From: an uncultured Ruminococcus sp.
Lineage (GTDB): Bacteria > Bacillota > Clostridia > Oscillospirales > Acutalibacteraceae
NCBI GenBank assembly: GCA_902767285.1
Contig: CACXHC010000172.1
Location: 1-15,719 of the forward strand
Direction of reading: 5' to 3'
Length of the DNA: 15,719 nt
Shown here: piece after piece, positions 1 through 7,015 of the stretch
Layout of the letters: the number at the start of each line of letters is the position of its first letter
Position numbering within the stretch: the stretch's first letter is position 1
Program-made: the position numbers and the translations under genes
Notes under the pieces: model-generated
What the model was told of the DNA's origin: nothing
Databases searched by the model: none
Seen by the model: only the letters and a program-made list of their open reading frames with translations

Positions 1-1235
1 GTTATCTCTGTTGTGATGTTCGTCTTGAACATGTGAATTGACGGTGCCGATGCACGGAGCTTTATTCCGTATTTGTTCCCTTGCTTGATTATCTGAGGTT
101 CTTCGAGAGTCAAATCTTCGGTCGAAGGCATAACGATTCCGTATCCGCCCTCTTGAGCGGCAGCATATGCAGAACTGATTTTATCAAATTCGGCTTTCGT
201 TTTTGTCAGCGATAATATCATTTTGAGAATGTCAGATTCATCACTTATGTTCATACCGCTTTTTTCGCTTATTACATTACAAAACAGACCTCGTTTCGGT
301 TTTAATGCAATTTCCGCTTTGCCTGTTCCGAGGTCGATTTTATCTATATCGGCAGAGCTGATATATTCGCATTTCTTGAGTCTGCTGCACACAAACGAAA
401 TATCCTTCAGTTTCTTTACGTCTGATGCCGTATCCTTTATACTGCCGATGATGCTCGACTTTATTTTGTGAGTGCTTTCAAGAGATGTTATCCAGCGGGG
501 CATATCAATTCCTATCTCGCAAACGGGAAATTCCAAAAGAACTTTTGATAAAATTTCTCTTATATCTTCTTCGCCAAGTTCAAGACAGTTTACGGGAATG
601 ACGCTCACCGAGTATTTTTTACAAAGCGATTCGGCAAGTTGTACGCACTCCGGCGAGTTTGGCTGTTCGCAGTTCAAAAGAACAACGAAGGGTTTGTTTA
701 TTGATTTCAGTTCTTCTATTACACGCTGTTCGGCTTCGGCGTACTCTTCTCGGGGAATATCGGTAACAGAGCCGTCTGTCGTTATGACGATTCCAACGCT
801 CGAATGGTCGGTTATGACCTTTTGTGTGCCTATCTCTGCCGCCATGTTGAAGGGGATTTCTTCATCATACCAAGGTGTTTTTACCATGCGTGGCTGTTCG
901 CCTTCGATGTACCCCAATGCACTGGGAATGATGTATCCTACACAGTCTATCATGCGGACTTTGAATGATGTGCTGTCATCAAGTTCAATGGAAACAGCGT
1001 TTTCGGGAATAAATTTTGGTTCGGTGGTCATTATTGTTCTGCCTGAAGCAGATTGAGGCAGTTCGTCAATTGTTCTTCGGCGTAAAGCGTCATCTCCAAT
1101 ATTCGGAATAACAAGAGTGTCCATGAATCTCTTTATAAAAGTGGATTTGCCTGTTCTCACTCCGCCAACCACACCAAGATATATTTTACCTCCGGTGCGT
1201 TGAGATATATCTTTGTAAATATTTCTTTCTTCCAA
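1..1235 (-). CDS. spoIVA: Stage IV sporulation protein A, spore coat morphogenetic ATPase (3' end cut by window edge)
   Basis: SpoIVA polymerises on the forespore surface using ATP hydrolysis and anchors the basement layer of the spore coat. The translation opens EERNIYKDISQRTGGKIYLG, very like Bacillus SpoIVA. The Walker A motif GGVRTGKS lies at residues 24-31 with Lys30, Thr70-Thr71 sit in the presumed sensor-threonine stretch, and a Walker B-like IDCVGY has Asp97; these numbers match the Bacillus protein. The start is a TTG at 1235-1233, chosen because GGAGGT (1248-1243) lies 7 nt upstream and because the N-terminus then aligns with the family; no ATG fits. About 411 of an expected ~490 residues are visible, so the C-terminal ~80 lie outside the window. 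It is transcribed divergently from the membrane-protein gene at 1363. A sigma-E-like promoter upstream fits mother-cell expression. Identity is secure. Confidence 0.97.
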   Translation of the reverse strand, partial: MEERNIYKDISQRTGGKIYLGVVGGVRTGKSTFIKRFMDTLVIPNIGDDALRRRTIDELPQSASGRTIMTTEPKFIPENAVSIELDDSTSFKVRMIDCVGYIIPSALGYIEGEQPRMVKTPWYDEEIPFNMAAEIGTQKVITDHSSVGIVITTDGSVTDIPREEYAEAEQRVIEELKSINKPFVVLLNCEQPNSPECVQLAESLCKKYSVSVIPVNCLELGEEDIREILSKVLLEFPVCEIGIDMPRWITSLESTHKIKSSIIGSIKDTASDVKKLKDISFVCSRLKKCEYISSADIDKIDLGTGKAEIALKPKRGLFCNVISEKSGMNISDESDILKMILSLTKTKAEFDKISSAYAAAQEGGYGIVMPSTEDLTLEEPQIIKQGNKYGIKLRASAPSIHMFKTNITTEI

Positions 1236-1271
1236 TTTAAAAACCTCCGTCTTTCAAACGATTTATGCTTA

Positions 1272-1300
1272 ATTCTATGAACGCACAAGCCGAGATATTC
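1272..1300 (-). promoter_or_regulatory. Sigma-E-like sporulation promoter of spoIVA
   Basis: Read on the minus strand, a -35-like GAATATC (1300-1294) is followed after 14 nt by CATAGAAT (1279-1272). The known sigma-E consensus has an ATA core about 16-18 nt before CATACAAT; here the spacing from ATA to CATA is 16 and the -10 matches 7 of 8. Transcription would begin near 1265, giving a leader of about 30 nt before the TTG start. Bacillus spoIVA is controlled by sigma-E, so the match is biologically consistent. No start site has been mapped. Confidence 0.65.
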
Positions 1301-1362
1301 TTTTTTTATTATGTCGAATAATCTTTTGTGTTTCATAATAAATTTGTTTTGGGTGGTTTTTA

Positions 1363-1584
1363 ATGAAAATATCAACACTTTTTTCGCCAATATTTAAGTT
1401 TAGAGTAATTGTTTGTATAATCGTAATTGCGGTGGCTGTAATTATGAAATATCTTTTTGCGGATGTTTACGGAATTTTGATTGAGCAATATAATAATAAT
1501 TTAAATAAATCTCTTGTTACAACAGAGTGCGATAATTCGGAGTTCATAAGTTCGGTACTAAATGAAAAGAAAATTTCAAAATAA
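1363..1584 (+). CDS. Small single-pass membrane protein upstream of M50 protease (unknown function)
   Basis: This is a 73-residue protein I do not recognise. A hydrophobic stretch at residues ~14-33 (VIVCIIVIAVAVIMKYLF region) would cross the membrane once. It is followed by an Asn/Gln/Glu-rich segment of about 40 residues that would be extracytoplasmic or cytoplasmic depending on topology. A GGTGG Shine-Dalgarno-like sequence (1352-1356) lies 6 nt before the ATG. Its last 23 nt overlap the start of the M50 protease gene in another frame, which suggests translational coupling and a shared function. It could be a chaperone, inhibitor or substrate of the protease, by loose analogy with SpoIVFA beside SpoIVFB, but no sequence similarity supports that. 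It is short, so some doubt about coding remains. Confidence 0.6.
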   Translation: MKISTLFSPIFKFRVIVCIIVIAVAVIMKYLFADVYGILIEQYNNNLNKSLVTTECDNSEFISSVLNEKKISK

Positions 1585-2113
1585 TAAAAATAGTAAAATT
1601 GTTTTTTCGTTCGGTTATATTTCGATAGCTTTTTTGTGCGGTCTTGCGGTGATGTTTCCCGAAAAATTTGTGCCGTATGTTCTGTGTGTTGCAATACATG
1701 AGTTAGGACACATCGCCGTAATAATGTACTGCGGATACGAAACACTGGAATTGTCATTCAAGGTTATGCGTATAGATATGATCGATTTTAGCAAAAATAT
1801 GCGTCCGTATTCGGAACAAGCCATGATTTCAATAGCCGGTCCGCTTGCAAACATAGTAACAGCGTTGATTTTTAATCTGATATATATAAATACTAATATA
1901 GAATTTTTTGGAGTTTGTAATATAATCAGTGAGTGGCTGTGCTTTTTTAACATTGTTCCCATGTGCGGTACGGACGGCGGCGAACTTTTGGAAATTTTTT
2001 TGAACGAATATTTTGATTGCGGAACAGTCTCTGTTTTAATGAGAATTTGTACCGCCGTTTTCGGGCTTTTGATGCTGTATTTGGCTGTTTCTTCGGGGAA
2101 AACCCTTTTTTGA
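1562..2113 (+). CDS. M50-family intramembrane zinc metalloprotease, SpoIVFB-like
   Basis: This is a 183-residue, mostly hydrophobic protein with about five membrane segments. The zinc motif HELGH lies in the second segment (His46, Glu47, His50), a SIAGPLAN motif at 91-97, and NIVPMCGTDGG at 130-140 supplies the third ligand Asp138. These are the signatures of site-2 proteases. The positions are close to those of Bacillus SpoIVFB (His43/Glu44/His47, Asp137), which cleaves pro-sigma-K. A C-terminal CBS domain, found in some SpoIVFB proteins, is absent. An in-frame TAA directly precedes the ATG, which fixes the start; the Shine-Dalgarno is weak, so coupling to the overlapping upstream gene is likely. 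The final residues SGKTLF and the TGA are encoded by the left arm and tip of a palindromic repeat. The substrate is unknown. The SpoIVFB role is inferred from motif spacing and the neighbouring spoIVA. Confidence 0.85.
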   Translation: MKRKFQNNKNSKIVFSFGYISIAFLCGLAVMFPEKFVPYVLCVAIHELGHIAVIMYCGYETLELSFKVMRIDMIDFSKNMRPYSEQAMISIAGPLANIVTALIFNLIYINTNIEFFGVCNIISEWLCFFNIVPMCGTDGGELLEIFLNEYFDCGTVSVLMRICTAVFGLLMLYLAVSSGKTLF

Positions 2114-2153
2114 AAAAAAGGGTTTCCCCGAACCCCTTTCCCAAAAAACTTTC
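2094..2153 (+). repeat. 3'-end palindromic element, copy A (long form)
   Basis: A long hairpin (arms about 2094-2111 and 2113-2130, one bulged A) has an apex of T6-G-A7. It is followed by a tail, AACCCCTTTCCCAAAAAACT, continuing to 2153. The stop codon TGA of the M50 protease gene lies exactly at the hairpin tip (2111-2113). It is related in plan to the elements at 5815, 11243 and 11461-11517. It may act in transcription termination or mRNA 3'-end protection, though no classic U-tract follows the stem. Confidence 0.8.
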
Positions 2154-2205
2154 AATTTGTAATGTATAATAAAATTTAAAAAATATAAAAAAATAGCTTT
2201 AAAAG

Positions 2206-2234
2206 TTGACGGATTTGTTGTATAATTATATCAT
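2206..2234 (+). promoter_or_regulatory. Sigma-A-type promoter of the hprK cluster
   Basis: TTGACG (2206-2211) and TATCAT (2229-2234) are separated by 17 nt, a good vegetative promoter layout, with transcription expected near 2241 and a leader of about 37 nt before hprK. A perfect TATAAT at 2221-2226 also exists, but only 9 nt after the TTGACG, so it is less likely to pair with it. Confidence 0.6.
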
Positions 2235-2277
2235 GGAATTTGTATATTTTTTTATGTTGAAAGGCAGGTAAAAAATT

Positions 2278-3234
2278 ATGGAATATACAGTATCTCTCGG
2301 AAAAATTATTAAGGAATTTTCGCTCGATGTAGTCTACACTCCCAAAGATCCGCAGGAACTTACAGTAAGCGTTGCCGACTATAACCGTCCCGGTCTTGAA
2401 CTTACCGGACATATCGATTTTTTTGATAAAAATAGAATACTTATTATAGGTAAAAAGGAACATCACTATCTCGAAATGCTCAGTTCTGACAAAAGAACAA
2501 AATCTCTTGATACATTCCTTTCTCTTGCTCCGCCGGCTATGGTCTTTTGTCGTGGACTGCAACCTTTTCCCGAAGTAAAAAACGTAGCGGCAATGTATGG
2601 GGTTGCTATTCTCGTATCAAGCGACGCAACCAGCGAGTTTACAGCGTCACTTGTATCTTTTTTGAATGTACAGCTTGCTCCAAGAGAAACACTTCACGGA
2701 GTTTTGGTTGAGGTTTACGGTGAAGGTATGCTCCTCATGGGCGATAGCGGTATCGGTAAAAGCGAAACGGCTGTCGAACTCATAAAGAGAGGTCATCGAC
2801 TTATTGCAGATGATGCCGTCGAAATTCGCAGAGTTTCAAATAAAACTTTGGTTGGTTCGTCACCTGCTAATATACGTCACTTTATAGAGTTGAGAGGTAT
2901 CGGCATAATCAATGCCAGAAGAATTTACGGTATGGGTGCCGTTAAAGATACCGAAAAAATAGATGTTGTTATAAATCTCGAAAACTGGGATAACAAAAAA
3001 GTATACGATAGAATGGGCATGGATACCGAGTATAAAGAGATTTTGGGAAATAAAGTTCCGATAATTACAGTTCCGGTAAAGCCCGGCAGAAATCTCGCTG
3101 TTATTATCGAAGCGGCAGCTATGAATAATCGTCAAAAGAAAATGGGATACAACGCCGCTAAAGAATTGCTCAGTAATCTTGGCATGGCTTACGATACAGA
3201 TGAAAGCGGAAAAACATCTATTGCTTGGGAGTAA
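2278..3234 (+). CDS. hprK: HPr kinase/phosphorylase
   Basis: This bifunctional enzyme phosphorylates HPr on Ser46 with ATP or pyrophosphate and reverses the reaction. It is the sensor of Gram-positive carbon catabolite control. The length of 318 residues is normal. The catalytic His140 lies in TLHGVLVEVYG and the Walker A motif GDSGIGKS spans 155-162. The RGHRLIADDAVEI segment (171-183) carries the acidic pair Asp178-Asp179, and the family signature ELRGIGIINARRIYG begins at 204. A GGCAGG Shine-Dalgarno-like sequence lies about 9 nt before the ATG. It is the first gene of a five-gene cluster behind the promoter at 2206; the next gene begins 6 nt after its stop. Certain. Confidence 0.98.
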   Translation: MEYTVSLGKIIKEFSLDVVYTPKDPQELTVSVADYNRPGLELTGHIDFFDKNRILIIGKKEHHYLEMLSSDKRTKSLDTFLSLAPPAMVFCRGLQPFPEVKNVAAMYGVAILVSSDATSEFTASLVSFLNVQLAPRETLHGVLVEVYGEGMLLMGDSGIGKSETAVELIKRGHRLIADDAVEIRRVSNKTLVGSSPANIRHFIELRGIGIINARRIYGMGAVKDTEKIDVVINLENWDNKKVYDRMGMDTEYKEILGNKVPIITVPVKPGRNLAVIIEAAAMNNRQKKMGYNAAKELLSNLGMAYDTDESGKTSIAWE

Positions 3235-3240
3235 CATAAT

Positions 3241-3978
3241 ATGAAAATTGTAGCAGATACACATACTCATACGATAGCATCAAATCATGCTTATGGAACA
3301 GTTTCCGAAATGATTGCCGAAGCATCAAAATTGGGTCTGTACGCTATCGCTATTACTGACCACGGCCCAACAATGCCCGATGGCCCTCACGAATGGTATT
3401 TCAATAATTTAAGGGCGATTCCTTCTACATATATGGGTGTCAGAGTGCTGAAAGGTGTTGAAGCAAACATCGCCGATTTTAAAGGCTCGCTCGATTTGAG
3501 CGAATATACGCTTTCTTCACTCGAATGGGTAGTTGCGTCAATACATGATGCTACTCTCGACCAATCCGAAACAAAAGTCAGCATTGAGAGTGTGTCGGAA
3601 CTTTATCTCAATTTAGCCAAAAATCCGTATGTGACGGTTGTCGGACATTGTGGAACTCCGACTTATAAATTTGATTATGAAAAAGTTCTGCCCGAACTCG
3701 CCGCTAACGGAAAACTTATAGAAATAAATGATTCTGCATTCAGATACAATAAAACGTCTTTGCCAAATTGTGTTGAGATAGCTAAAATCTGCAAAAGAAA
3801 AAATATTCCTGTTATAATCAATACAGATGCTCATTTTATGACTGCATTGGGCAGAGTCGATTCAACTTTGAAAGTTCTTGAGGAGATCGATTTTCCCGAG
3901 GAACTTGTGGTAAATTCTTCTGTCGAAAGATTCGAAAAATGTCTTTCCGAAAGAGGTCTGCCACTGAGAATAATTTAA
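3241..3978 (+). CDS. PHP-domain phosphatase, YcdX-like
   Basis: This 245-residue protein belongs to the polymerase-and-histidinol-phosphatase family, a seven-stranded barrel holding three metal ions. All metal ligands expected from the YcdX structure are visible: HTHT (His8, His10), His16, TDHG (Asp40-His41), GVEANI (Glu74), SIHD (His102), VGHCG (His136) and NTDAH (Asp196, His198). It is therefore probably a hydrolytic phosphatase or phosphoesterase; the physiological substrate is not known. A GGAG inside the end of hprK (3228-3231) lies 9 nt before the ATG. PHP proteins commonly sit between hprK and murB in Clostridia, so co-regulation with cell-wall and carbon-signalling genes is expected. 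Confidence 0.93.
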   Translation: MKIVADTHTHTIASNHAYGTVSEMIAEASKLGLYAIAITDHGPTMPDGPHEWYFNNLRAIPSTYMGVRVLKGVEANIADFKGSLDLSEYTLSSLEWVVASIHDATLDQSETKVSIESVSELYLNLAKNPYVTVVGHCGTPTYKFDYEKVLPELAANGKLIEINDSAFRYNKTSLPNCVEIAKICKRKNIPVIINTDAHFMTALGRVDSTLKVLEEIDFPEELVVNSSVERFEKCLSERGLPLRII

Positions 3979-3993
3979 AAAAAGGTGATTTTT

Positions 3994-4905
3994 ATGAATA
4001 TCGAAAATATAGAAAAAGTAATATCTCGTGCCAAAGAGCGAAACTGCAAAATTCTTGAAAACGAGCCGATGTCCAAGCACACTACATTTAAAATCGGAGG
4101 TAATGCCACAGCTTTGATAACAGTTGAGAGTATTGCTGATCTTAGTGATTTATATTCATTGTGCAACAAACTCGAAGTTCCGTGCTTTGTAATAGGCAAC
4201 GGCTCCAATCTTCTCATAAATGATAATGGATATGAAGGAATAGTTTTTAGACTTAGCGGAGATTTCAATAATATAACTCTGCTTGAGGATAATGTTATAA
4301 AATGCGGAGCCGGAATTACTTTGGCCAGATTGTGTAAAATAGCCTGCGAGAATAGTCTGACGGGTCTTGAGTTTGCATGGGGTATTCCCGGTACGGTCGG
4401 CGGAGCTGTCTACATGAATGCCGGTGCATACAACGAAGAAATGGAAATGGTGGTTGATAATGTCGCTTATGTTTCGCCTGATGGTCAAGTTGGAACGAAA
4501 TCCGCATCTGAACTCAAATTTTCATACAGACACAGCGTTTTTTGTGATGAACCCGGAATCGTTACAAGCGTGACATTTCGACTTAAAAGAGGAAAAAAAG
4601 ATAAAATAGAAGCTAAAATGGCGGATTTAATAGGTCGCCGTCAGTCAAAACAGCCTCTTGAGTATCCGAGTGCGGGCAGTATTTTCAAGCGTCCGAAATA
4701 TAATTATGCCGGAACACTTATCGAAGAATGCGGACTCAAGGGCAAGCGTATCGGCGGTGCCGAGGTTAGCGAAAAACACGCCGGATTTATCATAAATAAA
4801 GGCGGTGCAACTTGCAAAGACGTTTGCGATTTGATAGAATTTATTCAGGAAACAGTGAAAAAAGAAAAAGGAATCTTGCTTGAATGTGAGGTAAAGAAAA
4901 TCTGA
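3994..4905 (+). CDS. murB: UDP-N-acetylenolpyruvoylglucosamine reductase (MurB)
   Basis: MurB is a cytoplasmic flavoenzyme that reduces the enolpyruvyl group with NADPH to give UDP-N-acetylmuramic acid, an early peptidoglycan step. FAD-binding motifs are present: GNGSNLLI (68-75) and GIPGTVGGAVYMNAGAY (130-146). Arg179 in SYRHS, the proton donor Ser229 in PSAGSIFKRP, and a terminal LECEV with Glu299 complete the active site. The missing extra loop and the compact 303 residues fit the type II (Gram-positive) form. An in-frame GTG at 3985 is open, but AAGGTG (3982-3987), which overlaps it, is a Shine-Dalgarno correctly placed for the ATG at 3994, so the later start is preferred. It lies 15 nt after the PHP gene. 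Confidence 0.97.
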   Translation: MNIENIEKVISRAKERNCKILENEPMSKHTTFKIGGNATALITVESIADLSDLYSLCNKLEVPCFVIGNGSNLLINDNGYEGIVFRLSGDFNNITLLEDNVIKCGAGITLARLCKIACENSLTGLEFAWGIPGTVGGAVYMNAGAYNEEMEMVVDNVAYVSPDGQVGTKSASELKFSYRHSVFCDEPGIVTSVTFRLKRGKKDKIEAKMADLIGRRQSKQPLEYPSAGSIFKRPKYNYAGTLIEECGLKGKRIGGAEVSEKHAGFIINKGGATCKDVCDLIEFIQETVKKEKGILLECEVKKI

Positions 4906-4938
4906 TATATAACTGATGACCGAAAGGGGAATTATAAT

Positions 4939-5805
4939 ATGCAATTTATAATCGTAACGGGAATATCGGGAGCCGGTAAAACTTCGGCACTTCACGCTTT
5001 GGAGGACATCGGGTTTTATTGTGTGGATAATATTCCGCCGGCATTGCTTGGTACATTTTACGAATTGTGTGAGAAATCATCTGACGAGCGAATGAAAAAA
5101 GCGGCAGTAGTTCTTGACGTTCGCATGGGAAATTCTTTTGATGAGTTTTCAAATGCGTTACTAAAATTACACAAAGAAAACCATGCCTATAAAACGTTGT
5201 TTCTTGATGCGGCAAACAGTGTTATAGTGTCGAGATTCAGAGCAACACGCCGAAATCACCCTCTTTTTTCCGGTTCTCAGTTCTACACTATCGAGGACGC
5301 TGTGAACAAAGAAAAAGAGCTTTTCGCAAAATTGAAAATGACTTCGGATTATCTTATAGATACAACATTTCTTTCAGCCGCACAGCTGAAAGAGCGAATA
5401 ACGAATCTTTTTATAGGTAACGGAATATCATCTCTCACAATAAATTGTATGTCATTCGGTTTCAAGTATGGTGTTCCCACCGAGGCGGATTTGATGTTTG
5501 ATGTTCGCTGTCTGCCAAACCCGTATTATGTTGAAGAACTGAAATATCAAACGGGTTTGGACGAGCCTGTAAGAGAATATGTGATGAAATGGCCTCAAAC
5601 AAAAACACTTCTGCAAAAAATAACTGATTTGGTTGATTATTCGATTCCGTTTTACCGTGATGAGGGAAAAAGTCAGTTGCTTATAGCAATAGGCTGTACA
5701 GGTGGCAAACATAGAAGCGTTGCGACAACTCAGGCACTTTATAATCATCTTTCTGAGGAGAAAAATAAAGTAAGCGTTCATCATAGAGATATTTCAAAAG
5801 CATAG
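4939..5805 (+). CDS. rapZ: RapZ/YvcJ nucleotide-binding protein
   Basis: This 288-residue P-loop ATP/GTP-binding protein is of the RapZ family. In enteric bacteria RapZ binds glucosamine-6-phosphate and directs small-RNA decay; the Bacillus homologue YvcJ hydrolyses nucleotides and affects competence. Walker A is GISGAGKT (8-15), followed by the family segment GFYCVDNIPPALL (25-37). The C-terminal domain carries GCTGGKHRSV (252-261), the conserved loop of the ligand-binding half. The Shine-Dalgarno GAAAGGGG is well placed before the ATG. It follows murB by 33 nt. In many Firmicutes yvcK comes next; here the following gene is whiA, with only a palindromic repeat between. Identity is firm, but its RNA-related role in Firmicutes is unproven. 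Confidence 0.96.
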   Translation: MQFIIVTGISGAGKTSALHALEDIGFYCVDNIPPALLGTFYELCEKSSDERMKKAAVVLDVRMGNSFDEFSNALLKLHKENHAYKTLFLDAANSVIVSRFRATRRNHPLFSGSQFYTIEDAVNKEKELFAKLKMTSDYLIDTTFLSAAQLKERITNLFIGNGISSLTINCMSFGFKYGVPTEADLMFDVRCLPNPYYVEELKYQTGLDEPVREYVMKWPQTKTLLQKITDLVDYSIPFYRDEGKSQLLIAIGCTGGKHRSVATTQALYNHLSEEKNKVSVHHRDISKA

Positions 5806-5814
5806 TTTTTTTCT

Positions 5815-5852
5815 CTTCTTTTTTTGAAAAAAAAGAAGCAAAAAAACTTTTA
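5815..5852 (+). repeat. 3'-end palindromic element, copy B (short form)
   Basis: A hairpin of CTTC plus a T-run, a central G, then an A-run plus GAAG (5815-5838) is followed by C, a run of seven A and CTTTTA. It begins 10 nt after the rapZ stop and has the same orientation. Apex and tail are nearly identical to the copy at 11243-11280. Confidence 0.8.
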
Positions 5853-5906
5853 TTCTTGTTAATAAGCCTATGCGTTATCGCAAGTCTTTAGGAAAGGAGC
5901 AGTTTT

Positions 5907-6842
5907 GTGTCTTTTGCGTTGGAAGTAAAAAAAGAACTTAGCAAAGTAAAAACCTATACTAAACTTTATGAAATAGCCAAAGCCGAAGTTTACGGAATGT
6001 TGATATTTTGCAAAAAATTCACGGCAAAAGAAATATACTTTCGTACAGAAAGCAGAAGTTCCGCTGATAAATTTTCTTATTCCGTAGCCGAAATAACCGG
6101 AGCAGTTGTCGAAATAAGCGAAACCCTGACCGCAAGAAAAAACAACTCCACCATTTACAAAGTCCGTATTCCGTCCGAGATGGATTGCGAGAGGATTTTT
6201 GATTTTTATGGCCATGATGCAAATGCGGTTTCGCTCAGAATAAACATGGCTAATCTCGAATATGATGCCTGTGTTTCGGCATTTCTGCGAGGTGCGTTTT
6301 TAACGTGCGGAGGTATAAGCTCTCCCGAATCCGAATATCGTCTTGAGTTTAACACGGTATATAAAAATATCTCAGATGATTTGTGCAGAATAATAAAAGA
6401 TGTTTCACAATCCACCGTAGGCAAAGCATCATCACCAAAGATACTCAATAGACGTGGTGCGTATGTTGTTTATCTCAAGGGCAGCGATGATATTTCGGAC
6501 TTGCTCACGCTTATGGGAGCAAAAAATGCCAGCATGACATTAATGCAAGTCAAAATAGAAAAAAGTCAGACAAATAATAAAAATCGGCAAAATAATTCTT
6601 ATATCGCCAATACCGAAAAAGCAGTTTTGGCAGCGGTCAGCCAAATTAGGGCAATACAGAAACTTGAATCCGAAGGAGCTATGCAAAATCTCAGTGAGGA
6701 ACTTCAGTATGCCGCCCAGCTCCGAAAAGCTCACCCCGAAGCCTCACTCAAAGAGTTGGTGGAATATTCAACTGTTGCTGTCAGCAAATCCGGATTGAAT
6801 CACAGACTCAAAAAGTTAGAAGATATTGCGGATAGTATGTGA
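5907..6842 (+). CDS. whiA: WhiA sporulation/division regulator, DNA-binding protein
   Basis: WhiA has a homing-endonuclease-like fold joined to a helix-turn-helix. In Streptomyces it controls sporulation septation; in Bacillus it influences division and chromosome segregation. The protein opens SFALEVKKELSK, the typical WhiA N-terminus, and is 311 residues, near the usual ~315. The LAGLIDADG-related segment FLRGAFLTCGGISSP lies near 126-140 and lacks endonuclease acidic residues, as in other WhiA. The linker NKNRQNNSYIANTEKAV (224-240) is typical, and the C-terminal helix-turn-helix region (~278-306) ends SKSGLNHRLKKLEDIA. The start is GTG at 5907 with AAAGGAG 7 nt upstream. It is the last gene of the hprK cluster, separated from rapZ by about 100 nt where yvcK is often found. 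Confidence 0.96.
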   Translation: MSFALEVKKELSKVKTYTKLYEIAKAEVYGMLIFCKKFTAKEIYFRTESRSSADKFSYSVAEITGAVVEISETLTARKNNSTIYKVRIPSEMDCERIFDFYGHDANAVSLRINMANLEYDACVSAFLRGAFLTCGGISSPESEYRLEFNTVYKNISDDLCRIIKDVSQSTVGKASSPKILNRRGAYVVYLKGSDDISDLLTLMGAKNASMTLMQVKIEKSQTNNKNRQNNSYIANTEKAVLAAVSQIRAIQKLESEGAMQNLSEELQYAAQLRKAHPEASLKELVEYSTVAVSKSGLNHRLKKLEDIADSM

Positions 6843-6846
6843 ACTA

Positions 6847-6872
6847 CCCATTGTTTAAAAACAAGGGGCTTT
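6847..6872 (+). terminator. Weak stem-loop after whiA
   Basis: CCCATTGTT pairs with AACAAGGGG across a short A-rich loop with one mismatch, starting 5 nt after the whiA stop, and is followed by CTTTCT. The stem is modest and the T-run poor, so this is only a possible terminator of the hprK cluster. Confidence 0.35.
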
Positions 6873-6914
6873 CTGATTCATCGTCCTCGTAACCTACTAA
6901 CTCCACAGGCGTAA

Positions 6915-6995
6915 AATCGGGGAGATGAAAATAATGTTGTTATTCCCGATGGGGTTACCGATATTGAAAACGGAATCCTTGTCGGAATCACTTAA
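6915..6995 (+). pseudogene. Relic of a BspA-type leucine-rich repeat
   Basis: Between stops at 6912 and 6993 an open stretch of 26 codons encodes a segment containing VVIPDGVTDIENGIL. This is the LRR_5 (Treponema pallidum/BspA) repeat pattern, as in the adjacent gene (IPEGVEEIGSEAF). There is no start codon in this frame. It is best read as a leftover of a duplicated or truncated BspA-like gene. Chance is unlikely because the IPxGV..I.xG.. spacing is kept, but the stretch is short. Confidence 0.55.
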
Positions 6996-7015
6996 TTATA
7001 TAATAGGTGGAATAT

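Noticed and set aside
223..1056. Plus-strand open frames of 82 and 194 codons
   Set aside because: They lie antisense to spoIVA, which is unmistakable on minus; their translations are low-complexity Ser/Phe-rich and lack any motif or good ribosome binding site.
1157..1390. Minus-strand 77-codon frame across the spoIVA start
   Set aside because: It overlaps the SpoIVA N-terminus and its promoter in another frame and has a basic, motif-free translation.
5907..6842. WhiA as an active LAGLIDADG homing endonuclease
   Set aside because: The fold-related segment lacks the acidic catalytic residues, and length, N-terminus and operon place are those of the regulator WhiA.
6979..7004. TTGTCG ... TATAAT as a promoter for the LRR gene
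   Set aside because: The spacer is only 14 nt and the -10 overlaps the Shine-Dalgarno of the gene, leaving no leader; probably chance in AT-rich DNA.
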